Shown: positions 1-8,975 of the stretch, in pieces
Layout of the letters: every line of letters starts with the position of its first letter
How positions within the stretch are numbered: position 1 is the first letter of the stretch
Assembly (NCBI RefSeq): GCF_036324365.1
Contig: NZ_CP137080.1
Coordinates: 2,728,001-2,792,000 of the forward strand
Length of the DNA: 64,000 bases
Direction: 5' to 3'
Source of the DNA: Microbacterium limosum
GTDB taxonomy: Bacteria > Actinomycetota > Actinomycetes > Actinomycetales > Microbacteriaceae
The notes under the pieces: model-generated
The model's database searches: none
What the model was told of the DNA's origin: nothing
What the model saw: only the letters and a program-made list of their open reading frames with translations
Translations under genes and position numbers: made by a program

Positions 1-169
1 TCGTTGCCGACCAGTAGCGCCCCGGGTAGTGGCGCTGTCCGCGATGCCAGCGGAACGTCCGCCGAGGCTCGGCCTCGAAGACATGGGGGGCGTCCAGGTC
101 CGATAGCTCGCCCCGTTCGAGGTCATCCCGATCGAATCTCAGCGTGTAACCCGGCAATGACGTCGTCAT
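1..169 (-). CDS. TnsA-like transposase endonuclease subunit, N-terminal part (runs off the left edge)
   Basis: The first 56 residues are in the window; the gene continues leftward. The ATG at 169 has a strong Shine-Dalgarno (AGGAGGTCACC) directly upstream. The segment ending RGQRHYPGRYWSAT resembles the N-terminal region of actinobacterial TnsA-like heteromeric transposase endonucleases, where a 'GQR-x-PG-x-WSAT' stretch precedes the catalytic core; this is recalled family knowledge, not a search. In Tn7-like elements TnsA cleaves the 5' ends and works with TnsB. The gene points away from the cargo, as in elements whose tns genes read inward from one end. The catalytic residues lie outside the window, so the call rests on a short match plus the transposon-like termini at 27009 and beyond. 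Confidence 0.5.
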   Translation of the reverse strand, partial: MTTSLPGYTLRFDRDDLERGELSDLDAPHVFEAEPRRTFRWHRGQRHYPGRYWSAT

Positions 170-195
170 GGTGACCTCCTAAAAGTCACGAGCCT

Positions 196-216
196 AGAGT
201 CATAATTCTTGACTCT
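196..216. promoter_or_regulatory. Inverted repeat AGAGTCA-7 nt-TGACTCT, candidate operator
   Basis: A perfect 7-bp inverted repeat with an AT-rich 7-nt spacer lies 27 bp upstream of the TnsA-like start and about 210 bp upstream of the HTH gene. TTGACT at 209-214 could also serve as a -35 element for the plus-strand HTH gene. The rest of 217-428 shows no convincing gene. Confidence 0.35.
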
Positions 217-428
217 TAACGTACGGAGGTCACCTACGTTCCGCAGCTTCGACACGCGGTCCGAGTCCTTCGTGTTTGAGGCTTCTCGCACGCCGAAGGA
301 TGCGGGTAGTGAATGTGACATTTACGCTGGGGGCGTCAGCTACACAACACGCGCCACGCCGTTGGATTTCGCCCTGCGATGCTCCTCCTGCGCTGAGCGC
401 CTCATGCGAAAATGAGGCGGTGGAGACC

Positions 429-773
429 ATGCCGAGCGAACAGAGCGAGGAGCTCTCGAAGCTTGCCTTCGGCAGCAACCACATGCTCGCGCTCATGGCC
501 GAGATCGCGCGTTCTCCCGACGGGAAGTTCTCCACGCCGTCCGTGGCAGATGCCACGGGGCTGTCGACCAGTACGATCCACGCCTTGCTGAAGCGCCTCA
601 AGCAGCTGGGACTTGTCCGGCGGACCGACGAGGTCACTCCTGAGCGGATCAGGATCTACCAGCGTGCGGTGCACCCGACATGGGACTACGCACTGCGACT
701 CGAGGCCGAGGCTGACGCGCGCGCGGCCGGAACCTTCACGATCCAGTGGGAGCCAACGACGGCGGGGCGGTAG
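429..773 (+). CDS. Small winged helix-turn-helix protein
   Basis: 114 residues from ATG 429; an in-frame GTG at 420 is also possible. Residues about 15-65 look like a winged HTH of the IclR/MarR kind: a helix around MLALMAEIA, the HTH pair SVADATGLSTSTIHALLKRL and then a basic wing LGLVRR. The C-terminal half is acidic and alanine-rich with no recognisable ligand domain. It lies between the divergent TnsA-like gene and the DISARM remnant, so it may regulate either. No family name can be given with certainty. Confidence 0.6.
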   Translation: MPSEQSEELSKLAFGSNHMLALMAEIARSPDGKFSTPSVADATGLSTSTIHALLKRLKQLGLVRRTDEVTPERIRIYQRAVHPTWDYALRLEAEADARAAGTFTIQWEPTTAGR

Positions 774-826
774 CTCGACCTGCTACCGAGCACCGGAATG
801 CCTAATTGGTATGGCATCCTTCCTCT

Positions 827-1165
827 ATGGGCGTCGTTGAGGATCGCTACGAATCGTTCTCGACCGCCGCGGAGGACCCCTACCTGGGCGCGCTCCTGGG
901 AACGATCGAAGAGCCGGCGGGCGCCTCGACCGCAAACAGAGCCGGCCTGCTCACTCTCGCGTGGTGGGACCAGCATGGCACTGGACCAACCCGCGCTGAA
1001 CTCATCGACGCCGTCTTCGAGATCGACGACTGGGATGCCGCGATCGCGGACCCGGCACGCACACTCCTCGAACGCCACGAGCAGGTCGACCTTCTCCAGC
1101 GCTGGCTCATCAGCTATTGGACCAGGCTCGGAACAATCTCGTTCATCCCCGGACACGACGACATC
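827..1165 (+). pseudogene. Unrecognised open segment upstream of and out of frame with drmB
   Basis: Starting at ATG 827, about 113 residues of good coding character (acidic, with helices around AGLLTLAWWDQHG and LLERHEQVDLLQRWLISYW) continue to about 1165. Beyond that, protein-like sequence moves to the drmB frame. Removing one G from the GGG at 1168-1170 would fuse the two frames into one protein of about 723 residues. The segment does not look like the usual start of DrmB, so a deletion scar joining an unrelated gene to a 5'-truncated drmB is equally possible. Function unknown. Confidence 0.45.
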
Positions 1166-1301
1166 GTGGGAGCCGATCTGGAAACGCCGCGAGGTCGTCC
1201 CGACGATCCTCGAACCGCGCTTGCTCAACGTCGTCCGTCTGCACCTGGGGCCGCAGGTCGACGCGCTGCGGCCGTTCCCGTGGCAGCCCAAGAAGGGCGC
1301 G

Positions 1302-2999
1302 ATGTCGACCGAGGGCTCGGACCTCGGCCTTCCCGCGCGGGTGTTCCCACAGTGGTTCCGATGCACTGGCTGCGACTACCTCGGCCCACTCACGCGATTC
1401 ACTTACACGAACACCCATCCGTTCCGGCCCGACCTCGCCCAGTTCACTCACAAGCCCTGCCCTGGTCGCGGCGGTCGAGGACGCCGCGAGGGAAGCCCCG
1501 CCGTCCCTGCACAGCACCTGCTGACCTGCACCAACGGACATCTCGACGAGTTCCCCTACACGCTCTGGGTTCACCGGGGCCAGAGGTGCCCGAACGCTGA
1601 GAATCCCGACCTGAAGATGCGTGACGCCAACGTCGGCAAGAGCGTCGGCTCCACGATCATCTGCCAGTCGTGCAGCGCCACACGCGGCATGGCCGAGGCC
1701 CAAGGAGCGAAGGGGCGGCTCAAGCTGCCCCAGACGTGCCGGGGACGCCACCCTCACCTCGGCGCATTCTTCCCCGGCTGCAAGGCGCGGCCCGCGCTCA
1801 TCATGATGGGAGCCTCGAACCTGTGGTTCCCCTCGACGCAGAGCATCATCGTCATGCCGCGCTCCGACGCCGAACAGAAGGAAGCACTCGCCGACCACCT
1901 TCGTGTCGAACTCGGCATCGACCAAATTCGGCAGTTCGCCGACCAGATCCCGGTCATCCGCGCACTGGCGGGCGCGCGCAACATCGACGTCACCGGACTC
2001 ACCGACGACGACATCGCCATCGCCGTCGCGGACGTGCTTGCACCGCCCGAGTCCGAAGAAGACCGGGAGGAGCGCCGCGCCAACTGGGACCCGATCGAAC
2101 TACTCATCCCCGAATGGCGCTACCTCCAGAAGCCGGCCTTGTTCCCCGAACAGCAGAACAACACCGGACTCATGGTCACCGAGATGCAGCGCGGCACAGA
2201 GCTGCACCCCCGCGTCAAGCGCGTCGTCGGCGTCAACCGGATGAAGCGGGTCAATGCCGTCCTCGGGTTCACGCGTCTCGACGAGATGGATCGCGTCAAC
2301 GACGTCGCATCCCGCCTGGTCGACTTGACCCGCATCGGCAAGCCCACCTGGGTCCCCGCCACGGAAGACCGCGGCGAAGGCATCTTCCTGCAACTCGACC
2401 TCGACGCCGTCTCTCAGTGGGAACGGCACATCGAGACCACCCCGCTCTGGAACTCCCACCTCGAAGCCCACCGCCGGAACTTCGCCCGCCGCTTCTCCGA
2501 GACCGCCGCCACCATCAACCCCGACACCCGCCTGCCCGGGCCGCGCTACTGGCTCGTCCACACCCTGTCGCACATCCTCATCCGCGAGATGGCCATGTAC
2601 TCAGGCTATGGTGCTGCCAGCCTGACCGAGCGCATCTACGCATGGCGGGACGAGCCCGGACGCGAGGCCGCGGCGGGACTGCTCATCTGCACGACCGCCT
2701 CCGACAGCGAAGGCACTCTCGGCGGACTGGTGGCCTTGTCGGAGCCGGAGCAGCTTCAGGGCATCGTGCTCTCGGCGGTTCGCCGGGCTTGGCGCTGTTC
2801 CTCTGACCCGGTCTGCGCCCAGCGCACGCCGTCGGACCCCGAGGACTTCCTTCATGGCGCCGCCTGCCACACCTGCTGCTTTGCCTCCGAAACCTCGTGT
2901 GAGAAGGCCAACCGCTTCCTCGACCGACGGTTCCTGCTCGACCTCCCGACCGCGAACGGACCGACCGTGCCAGGGTTCTTCGGCAACTATGGCCTCTGA
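1302..2999 (+). CDS. drmB: DISARM protein DrmB (DUF1998 domain), probably truncated or frameshifted at the 5' end
   Basis: From ATG 1302 this gives 565 residues; recognisable DrmB sequence (RREVVPTILEPRL) continues upstream in the same frame to about 1165 without a good start. The protein has CxxC-type cysteine groups (FRCTGC near the start; CTNGH; CQSC) and a C-terminal DUF1998 region with HTLSHILIREMAMYSGY, followed by a cysteine cluster HGAACHTCCFASETSC. In DISARM anti-phage systems DrmB is the DUF1998 partner of the helicase DrmA; together they act on incoming phage DNA. No drmA or DISARM methyltransferase is present beside it, so this looks like a remnant. It overlaps drmC by 11 bp. Confidence 0.8.
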   Translation: MSTEGSDLGLPARVFPQWFRCTGCDYLGPLTRFTYTNTHPFRPDLAQFTHKPCPGRGGRGRREGSPAVPAQHLLTCTNGHLDEFPYTLWVHRGQRCPNAENPDLKMRDANVGKSVGSTIICQSCSATRGMAEAQGAKGRLKLPQTCRGRHPHLGAFFPGCKARPALIMMGASNLWFPSTQSIIVMPRSDAEQKEALADHLRVELGIDQIRQFADQIPVIRALAGARNIDVTGLTDDDIAIAVADVLAPPESEEDREERRANWDPIELLIPEWRYLQKPALFPEQQNNTGLMVTEMQRGTELHPRVKRVVGVNRMKRVNAVLGFTRLDEMDRVNDVASRLVDLTRIGKPTWVPATEDRGEGIFLQLDLDAVSQWERHIETTPLWNSHLEAHRRNFARRFSETAATINPDTRLPGPRYWLVHTLSHILIREMAMYSGYGAASLTERIYAWRDEPGREAAAGLLICTTASDSEGTLGGLVALSEPEQLQGIVLSAVRRAWRCSSDPVCAQRTPSDPEDFLHGAACHTCCFASETSCEKANRFLDRRFLLDLPTANGPTVPGFFGNYGL

Positions 3000-3699
3000 C
3001 CCGCTTGCCGAACTCGGCACCTTCCTCACCGCAACCGAGGCGGAGCGGCTCGCCCTGCAGTTCGAGACCGGCACGCCCGTCAGCGTCGCCGTCCGCGAGA
3101 TCGCGATCAGCCGGCGCGAACAGGTGAAGGACCTGCTCGCCGCCTCCGGGTTTGGACCCGGCGACCGCGAACGTTCCACCAGTGTCCTGCGCGCGATCGC
3201 CGGCGCAAAGACCGTTCTGCGCGAGCTGACCCCGGTATGGACAATGCCCGGCAACGAAGCCAACACCGGCCACCTGACAAGCGAGTTCCACCGCATCGTC
3301 GGAGCAGCACGGCAGTCGGTTACGGCGGCGACCTATAACTTCCAGGACACGTCACAGATGTGGACGGCGCTGAAGGCAGCGTCCGAGCAGCCCGGCGTCG
3401 TCGTCACCGTCTACGTCGACGCCGCAGTCGCCGGCGCCTCGACGGTCAAGGCGCAGCTCCCACGAGCCACGGTGTACCGCTCTGCGCTCCTGCCGAACGG
3501 CAAGCAGGTCGTCAGCCACGCGAAGTTCATCGTGGTCGACCACGAGCTGCTCCTGATCACCAGTGCGAACTTCAGCTACTCCGCCGAGAACCGCAACGTC
3601 GAGTTCGGCATCCTCGTCCGCGATACTGCCCTCGCCACGTCGGTCGAGTCCGCCATGACGAGCAAGCATGGGTCGCTCTACGAGCTCATCAACGCCTGA
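2989..3699 (+). CDS. drmC: DISARM protein DrmC, phospholipase D-like
   Basis: 236 residues from ATG 2989, overlapping the end of drmB by 11 bp, so the two are translationally coupled. A single PLD-type HKD motif is visible in SHAKFIVVDHELLL, followed by TSANFSYSAENRNVEFG, the usual second half of the motif. DrmC is the PLD-family member of DISARM loci; in published class 2 systems it was dispensable for protection. The length fits the family and the frame is intact. About 30 bp beyond the stop lies the target duplication of the 21.9-kb element, so cargo was inserted just behind this gene. Confidence 0.82.
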   Translation: MASDPLAELGTFLTATEAERLALQFETGTPVSVAVREIAISRREQVKDLLAASGFGPGDRERSTSVLRAIAGAKTVLRELTPVWTMPGNEANTGHLTSEFHRIVGAARQSVTAATYNFQDTSQMWTALKAASEQPGVVVTVYVDAAVAGASTVKAQLPRATVYRSALLPNGKQVVSHAKFIVVDHELLLITSANFSYSAENRNVEFGILVRDTALATSVESAMTSKHGSLYELINA

Positions 3700-3730
3700 T
3701 CCGTCAACGCCACCAGAGGCACGAGATCGC

Positions 3731-3735
3731 CGATG
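3731..3735. repeat. Left copy of 5-bp target-site duplication CGATG
   Basis: CGATG directly precedes the TGTAGG terminus at 3736 and recurs exactly after the CCTACA terminus at 25640-25644. A 5-bp duplication is characteristic of Tn7-like and Tn5053/Tn402-like transposition. Confidence 0.75.
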
Positions 3736-3835
3736 TGTAGGTTCCCGCTCGAGATGGCGAGGAATGCCGCGATTCCACGGTAGTTGGCTGGGGTTTCGGG
3801 TTCAGGATTCCGCGAGTAGTGGCGGATTCTTACAA
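3736..3835. repeat. Left terminus of element B with subterminal repeats
   Basis: The terminal TGTAGGTTC is followed by an AGATGGCGA box (3752-3760), GATTCCACGGTAGTTGGCTG (3771-3790) and GATTCCGCGAGTAGTGGCGG (3807-3826). The last two share the pattern GATTCCRCG-x-GTAG. Such repeats are the usual form of TnsB-type binding sites. The remaining sequence up to 3973 holds no gene that could be supported. Confidence 0.6.
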
Positions 3836-3973
3836 GAGCTCATGGCCGTCGCGGCGATCGGCTACACACCATGCAGCGTGTCCGAACCGGCAGCGACGCG
3901 CTCTCCCCGGCCGCAGCAGCGCCCCCCGACGTGAACGGGAATACTCTCGTCAATCGGGGAGCTCCGGCAGGCG

Positions 3974-4315
3974 TCATCCTCCGCCGGGCAGATGCTCGAG
4001 GTGCCCGATGGCCTCCTCGAGCAGTTCGGAGACGTGGTCGTCGAAGAGCGAGTAGTGGATGTGCCGGCCGTCGCGCGTGCCAAGGACCAGGCTCAGATGC
4101 CGCAGCAGCCGCAAATGGTTCGATGTGGTCGTCTGTCCGATGTGCAGCTGTTCGCTGAGGTCGGTCACGGTGCTCGGCTGAACACTCAGCGCGCTCAGAA
4201 TGCGCAGCCGCACAGGTGACGCCAGTGCCTGCATGATCTCGGCGAGACGCTCAGCATCCGCTACGGACAGGGTGCCTGCTTCCCGACGCGTCTCAGTACC
4301 GGCCATGCTCACCAT
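3974..4315 (-). CDS. ArsR/SmtB-family metal sensor, CzrA-like (alpha-5 zinc/cobalt site)
   Basis: 113 residues. The winged HTH core spans about residues 20-90, with recognition helix TTTSNHLRLLRHL. There is no CxxC in the alpha-3 helix, which excludes a CadC-type site. The C-terminal helix has D92-x-H94-x10-H105-x2-H108, the same spacing as the alpha-5 Zn/Co site of CzrA. Such proteins repress an efflux gene and release DNA on binding zinc or cobalt. It is divergent from the P-type ATPase at 4385 and shares with it an AT-rich spacer containing a dyad, so repression of both genes is likely. Confidence 0.85.
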   Translation of the reverse strand: MVSMAGTETRREAGTLSVADAERLAEIMQALASPVRLRILSALSVQPSTVTDLSEQLHIGQTTTSNHLRLLRHLSLVLGTRDGRHIHYSLFDDHVSELLEEAIGHLEHLPGGG

Positions 4316-4330
4316 TGTGCCCTCCGACCA

Positions 4331-4384
4331 CGATAATCATTCACAATTACAATATATCATGATCTTGTGATGTATCCTGGTCGC
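4331..4384. promoter_or_regulatory. Divergent promoter/operator of the metal sensor and P1B ATPase
   Basis: This very AT-rich stretch in GC-rich DNA contains TCACAA at 4341-4346 and its complement TTGTGA at 4365-4370. The arrangement suits an ArsR/SmtB dimer. The right arm overlaps the alternative ATPase start codons at 4367 and 4370, so the transcript may have almost no leader. Confidence 0.55.
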
Positions 4385-6421
4385 ATGACTGCTTCTTCCC
4401 CGACGACTACCGCGCCCGCTGCGGAGACGCACGACCATTCCCACGGTTCGGCCCGGTGGGAGCTGTGGTTCGCGATCGCCGCGGGCGTGACCTACGCCGG
4501 CGGGATGATCGCCGAGTTCGCGTTGGGGCTGCCGATGGTCGGGTGGCCGTTGGTGTTCTTCCTCGCCACCTACTTCTTCGGTGGGTTCTTCACGTTCCGC
4601 ACCGCGATCGCCTCGACGATGCGAGGGAAGTTCGAGGTCGACTTCCTCATGCTGGTGGCCGCGATCGGCGCCGCCCTCATCGGCCGGTGGGCGGAAGGGG
4701 CGGTGCTGCTGTTCCTGTTCAGCCTCGGCCACGCGCTCGAGGAATACGCCCTCAGCCGTGCCAGCAAGTCCATCGAGTCCCTGGCCGAGCTCGCTCCCCG
4801 CAGCGCCCTGGTGCGCCGCGGCGGGGACGAGCCGGTGGAGGTGCCGGTGGAGGAGATCGTCGTCGGGGACATCGTCGTCATCCGCCCGAACTCCCGCATT
4901 CCCTCAGACGGGTTCGTGATCTCCGGGGTGTCCGCGGTGGATCAGTCCGCGGTCACCGGGGAGTCGATTCCGGTGGAGAAGGAGCCGGTGGCCGACCCGG
5001 AGCGGGCGATGCGCACCGTCGACACCCTGCCCGCCGCCAACCGTGTGTTCGCCGGCACCGTGAACGGGTCCGGCGTGCTCGAGGTCGAGGTCACCGCGAC
5101 CTCCGCGGACTCGACGCTCAGCAAGGTCGTCGAGCTCGTCCGCTCCGCCGACCAGGCCGCCTCCCCCACACAGCAGTTCATCGACCGGTTCCAGCGTTGG
5201 TACGTGCCCGCCGTGATCCTCGGGGTCGCCGTCACCCTCCTGATCTCCTGGCTCGCGTTCGCGCAACCGTTCCCCGACGCGTTCTACCTCGCCATGACCG
5301 TGCTCGTCGCCGCCAGCCCCTGCGCGCTCGCGATCGCAACCCCGGCCGCGGTGCTGGCAGGGGTCGCCCGTGCTGCGCGTGCCGGGGTGCTCGTCAAGGG
5401 CGGCGCCCCGCTCGAGACGCTCGGGCGGGTCAAGGCGATGGCGTTCGACAAGACCGGCACCCTGACCTGGGGTGCCCCCCGGGTGACGTCCGTCACCCCC
5501 GCCGCCGACGTGCCCGAGTCCGAGCTGATCCGCACTCTGGTCGCTGTCGAAGCGCTCAGCGATCACCCGCTGGCCGAGGCGATCGTCCGCGACCTCGAGC
5601 CCCGCGTCCCCCAGGCCGAGCGCCTCACCGCGACAGACCTGAACGCGGTCGTCGGGCGTGGCGTCACGGCGACGATCGACGGCGAGCGGGTCGACGTCGG
5701 CAACCTGCGCATGTTCGACGAGCAGCAACTCGCGCTGACCGGCACGCTCGCCGACGCGTACACGCAGGCGCGGGACTCCGGGCAGACGCTGATGATCATC
5801 CGCCGTGGCGACCGGTTCCTCGGCATCGTCGGCGTGATGGATGCGTCCCGCGCGGAGTCCGCCCAGGTGCTCAGCGCGCTCCGGGGCGCGAACGTGGGGC
5901 AGCTCGTGATGATCTCCGGCGACAACCAGCGCGTCGCCGACGCGGTCGGCCGGGAAGTCGGCGTCGACACCGCGATCGGCGAACTGCTCCCCGAGGACAA
6001 AGTCGCTCAGATCACCCGCCTCGCCGAAACCCACCGACCGATCGCGATGGTCGGCGACGGCGTCAACGACGCCCCCGCGATGGCCCGCGCCGACGTCGGC
6101 ATCGCGATGGGCGCCGCCGGCTCCACCGTCGCGTTGGAAACCTGCGACATCGCGCTGATGAGCGACGACCTCGGCCGCGTCCCGTTCGCCGTGCGGCTCA
6201 GCCGCGCCACCAGCCGCATCATCCGGCAGAACCTCATCGCCAGCCTCGCGATCGTCGCGTTCCTCATCCTCGCCACCTTCCTCGGCCTGAACATCGGCGC
6301 GGTCGTACTCATCCACGAAGGCTCCACCCTGATCGTCGTCGGCAACGCACTCCGCCTGCTCAACTTCGAGCGCGGCAAAGAGCACCACGGCATCGACCAC
6401 GAAGACAGGCCCACCGCTTGA
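4385..6421 (+). CDS. P1B-type metal-transporting ATPase, P1B-4-like (Co/Zn class)
   Basis: 678 residues from ATG 4385; in-frame GTG 4367 and ATG 4370 would add six or five residues but overlap the operator dyad. There is no HMA domain; the N-terminus has a short histidine cluster (HDHSHG). The ATPase signatures are complete: TGES, S311-P-C313 in the transport helix, D355 in DKTGTLT as the phosphorylated aspartate, a DHP nucleotide-binding motif and GDGVNDAP. SPC instead of CPC together with HEGST (H644) near the end is the P1B-4 pattern, associated with cobalt and related divalent metals. The divergent CzrA-like regulator supports Zn/Co export. It differs clearly from the cadA-type pumps later in the window. 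Confidence 0.88.
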   Translation: MTASSPTTTAPAAETHDHSHGSARWELWFAIAAGVTYAGGMIAEFALGLPMVGWPLVFFLATYFFGGFFTFRTAIASTMRGKFEVDFLMLVAAIGAALIGRWAEGAVLLFLFSLGHALEEYALSRASKSIESLAELAPRSALVRRGGDEPVEVPVEEIVVGDIVVIRPNSRIPSDGFVISGVSAVDQSAVTGESIPVEKEPVADPERAMRTVDTLPAANRVFAGTVNGSGVLEVEVTATSADSTLSKVVELVRSADQAASPTQQFIDRFQRWYVPAVILGVAVTLLISWLAFAQPFPDAFYLAMTVLVAASPCALAIATPAAVLAGVARAARAGVLVKGGAPLETLGRVKAMAFDKTGTLTWGAPRVTSVTPAADVPESELIRTLVAVEALSDHPLAEAIVRDLEPRVPQAERLTATDLNAVVGRGVTATIDGERVDVGNLRMFDEQQLALTGTLADAYTQARDSGQTLMIIRRGDRFLGIVGVMDASRAESAQVLSALRGANVGQLVMISGDNQRVADAVGREVGVDTAIGELLPEDKVAQITRLAETHRPIAMVGDGVNDAPAMARADVGIAMGAAGSTVALETCDIALMSDDLGRVPFAVRLSRATSRIIRQNLIASLAIVAFLILATFLGLNIGAVVLIHEGSTLIVVGNALRLLNFERGKEHHGIDHEDRPTA

Positions 6422-6460
6422 GAGACTCAGCCGGCGCAGGCGACGGCCTCCCTTGCGCGG

Positions 6461-6856
6461 CTATGTGGCCCAGCAGGATTGCACGGTGCCGGTCGTTGCC
6501 TGCGCGACGGTCGGGATGGTCTCCACGAGTGCTCGTGTGATCTCCTCGGACGCGGGGTACTCGATGACCCGCCAACCGACGATGCCGAAGTCCTCATCCA
6601 ATGCCTGCACCGCGCATGCGAACGACGTCCCAGCGGGTGGCGTGGCTTGGAAGGATACGGTCACGGTGCGCGCATCGACCAGCTCGTATCCGGTCTCGTC
6701 GAATCCGACGTCGTCGAGCGAGTTCGAGACAGTCAGCCACGAAAGCCCGGCGACAGACAGGATTGCCGCCGTCGCGACGGTGACCCAGAACACGCGGCGG
6801 CGGATGGGCCGCGGTCCCCGACCGTAGCGGTCGGCGAGCTCCTCTTTCGTCGTCAC
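6461..6856 (-). CDS. DUF4307 membrane protein
   Basis: 131 residues from GTG 6856, chosen because family members begin close to 'TTKEELADRYGR'; ATG 6886 would overlap the preceding gene by 20 bp. A short basic N-terminus, one membrane helix (about residues 23-42) and an extracytoplasmic domain with GWRVIEYP and a final TTGTVQSCW are typical of the actinobacterial DUF4307 family, whose function is unknown. It is the last gene of the long minus-strand operon, 10 bp after the CopD-CtaG gene, and converges on the P1B-4 ATPase. Confidence 0.75.
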   Translation of the reverse strand: MTTKEELADRYGRGPRPIRRRVFWVTVATAAILSVAGLSWLTVSNSLDDVGFDETGYELVDARTVTVSFQATPPAGTSFACAVQALDEDFGIVGWRVIEYPASEEITRALVETIPTVAQATTGTVQSCWAT

Positions 6857-6866
6857 GTAGTGCGCC

Positions 6867-8846
6867 CTATCTGCGGCTGCGAGCATCGCGGTCGGCGAGC
6901 TCGGTGAGGCGTGCGTTGTAGGCCTCGAGCTCGGCTTCGCCGGTGCGGTCGGCGTGCCGGTCTCGCCGCTTGGTCTCGCGGTCGTCGCTGCGACTCCACT
7001 GAATCGCGACCGTGATCGCGAGGATCAGGGTGGGGATCTCACCGATCGACCACGCGATACCGCCGCCGGTGTACTGATCCTCGAGCGGTGTGACACCCCA
7101 GGTGCGACCCATCGACCCGAACCAGTCGGCGACCATCAGCCCCGACTGCATCATGATGGCGATGCCGAAGAACGCGTGCATCGCCATCACACCGATGAGC
7201 AGCAGCAGCCTGCCGGCGTAGGGAAGCCGCCACGGCACCGGGTCGATGCCGATCAGGGAGAGCGCGAACAGGTAGCCGGTGATGAGGAAGTGCGCGATCA
7301 TCCACTGGTGGCCGAGGTGGTCGTACAGCGACCAGCGGAACAGGTCGGTGTAATAGAACACCCACAGTGAGCCGATGAACAGGGCGGCCGCGACGAACGG
7401 GTTCGTCAGGATGCGGGCGACGGGCGAATGCACCGCCCACAGGATCCACTCCCGCCCGCCGCGGGTGCCGTCGTCGCGTTTGCGGATCGCCCGGGCGGCG
7501 AGGGTCACCGGGGCGCCGGCGACCAGCAGCACCGGGATCGCCATCGTGAGCAGCATGTGCCCCACCATGTGCATGCTGAACAGGTAGTCCTGGTAGACGT
7601 TGACGACGCCGCCGGTGACCCAGACCAGCAGCACCATGCCGGCGACCCACATGATCGTGCGATACACAGGCCACGCGTCGCCGCGCCGGCGCAGCCGCCA
7701 CACCCCGGCGAGATAGAAGAAGATCGCGAACCCGGCGAGCACCGCCCACAACATGTCCACGTTCCACGCGGTGACCCACCGTTCGATCGTGAGCTCCGGG
7801 GGCAGCGGGGCACCGGTGAGGCGTTCTGCCGGCGAGGGGATCTCGGGAAGCGGGGCCGGGTTCGGTGGCGGAGTGCGGGCCAGCGCTGCGGCGGCGCCGC
7901 TGGCCACACCCATCAGTGCCAGCTCGAACGCGATGAGCATCCAGAAAGGGCGGGATGCCGCGTCGGAGCTGCGCATCCTGCCGATCAGGCGGGTGCGGTA
8001 CCACGCCCCGAAGAGGCCGAGGCCGACGAGCGCGACGACCTTGATGCCCAAGATCGCGCCATAGGGCGAGAGCAGATCGGACCACTCCTGCAGGCCGATG
8101 GCGGCGCGCACCGTGCCGGACACGGCGACGAGCACGAACGCGGCCAGAGCGATGCTCGAGTAGCGGGCGACGAGATCGGGGATGCGGCGACGGTCGAGGG
8201 CTGGACGGACGGCGATGAGCAGCAGGAGCCCGCCGAGCCACACCGCGGCGCCGATGATGTGCAGGATGAGCGCCATCATCGCCTCGTGGTGGAAGGCGTC
8301 ATCGCCGGAGTGCCCCTGCGTGCCCATCGGCACGAGCGAGGCCACCGCCACCAGGGCGACCAGAAGCGTCCCGACCCAGGACCGCACGGCGAATGTCAGG
8401 ACGGTGAGGGCGGCGCCGGCGACCGTCGTGATCAGCCATGTCCTGCCGACCTCGAGCTCGACGAGGAACCGGCCGAGCTGGGCACCGAACTGGGGGCCTG
8501 CGTCGATGGCCGGGTTGAACACGCTGAGAAGCGTGAGGAACCCGGTCGCGCCCGCGGCCACGGTGAACAGGGCTGCAGAGATCGACGCGGTATCGAGGGC
8601 GACGTCGAACTCGCGCTCACCGGCCCGCAGCGTGAACAAGGCGGTCACGAGCACACCGACCATGCCCGCGGCGGCGAGATTCACGACCAGTTTCGTGACC
8701 GGAAGCCCCCAGCGCACAACAGGGCCGGCGTCGCCGAGTGGGATCTGCGCAGCACCCCCACCGAACCACAACGCCCCGACCAAGGCGATGAGTGCGACCC
8801 CGCCGAGGATCGCAGGCCCTGCGACCCGCAAGACGCGAGGAGTCAT
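6867..8846 (-). CDS. CopD-CtaG fusion: copper resistance D domain plus cytochrome oxidase assembly domain
   Basis: 659 residues, almost entirely membrane helices. The N-terminal half (to about 330) fits CopD, a copper-transport membrane domain with conserved histidines (HIIGAAVWLGGL). The C-terminal half fits the caa3-type oxidase assembly factor CtaG (MHMVGHMLL, HFLITGYLFAL, and near the end WSIGEIPTL). A short charged cytoplasmic tail follows. Such fusions are common in Actinobacteria and are thought to move copper into the oxidase or periplasm. It lies in one operon with ccsB, resB and a separate CtaG, which supports a role in copper and haem insertion. The frame is intact. Confidence 0.87.
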   Translation of the reverse strand: MTPRVLRVAGPAILGGVALIALVGALWFGGGAAQIPLGDAGPVVRWGLPVTKLVVNLAAAGMVGVLVTALFTLRAGEREFDVALDTASISAALFTVAAGATGFLTLLSVFNPAIDAGPQFGAQLGRFLVELEVGRTWLITTVAGAALTVLTFAVRSWVGTLLVALVAVASLVPMGTQGHSGDDAFHHEAMMALILHIIGAAVWLGGLLLLIAVRPALDRRRIPDLVARYSSIALAAFVLVAVSGTVRAAIGLQEWSDLLSPYGAILGIKVVALVGLGLFGAWYRTRLIGRMRSSDAASRPFWMLIAFELALMGVASGAAAALARTPPPNPAPLPEIPSPAERLTGAPLPPELTIERWVTAWNVDMLWAVLAGFAIFFYLAGVWRLRRRGDAWPVYRTIMWVAGMVLLVWVTGGVVNVYQDYLFSMHMVGHMLLTMAIPVLLVAGAPVTLAARAIRKRDDGTRGGREWILWAVHSPVARILTNPFVAAALFIGSLWVFYYTDLFRWSLYDHLGHQWMIAHFLITGYLFALSLIGIDPVPWRLPYAGRLLLLIGVMAMHAFFGIAIMMQSGLMVADWFGSMGRTWGVTPLEDQYTGGGIAWSIGEIPTLILAITVAIQWSRSDDRETKRRDRHADRTGEAELEAYNARLTELADRDARSRR

Positions 8847-8975
8847 TCCTGTCGCGGTCGGAGTGACCGCTGTCCGCGTTCAGTGGCATCCGCACCCGTG
8901 GTGGCGGGAATCGAGAGTATCGGGGTCATGTGCGTGCTTTCGGCTCGGGCAAGAGGGCGGGGCAGGGGTGCGGGG

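Noticed and set aside
798..1160. N-terminal 120 codons of the longest open frame containing drmB
   Set aside because: The translation is Ser/Arg-rich shadow sequence of the better coding frame starting at 827; recognisable DrmB sequence begins only at about 1165.
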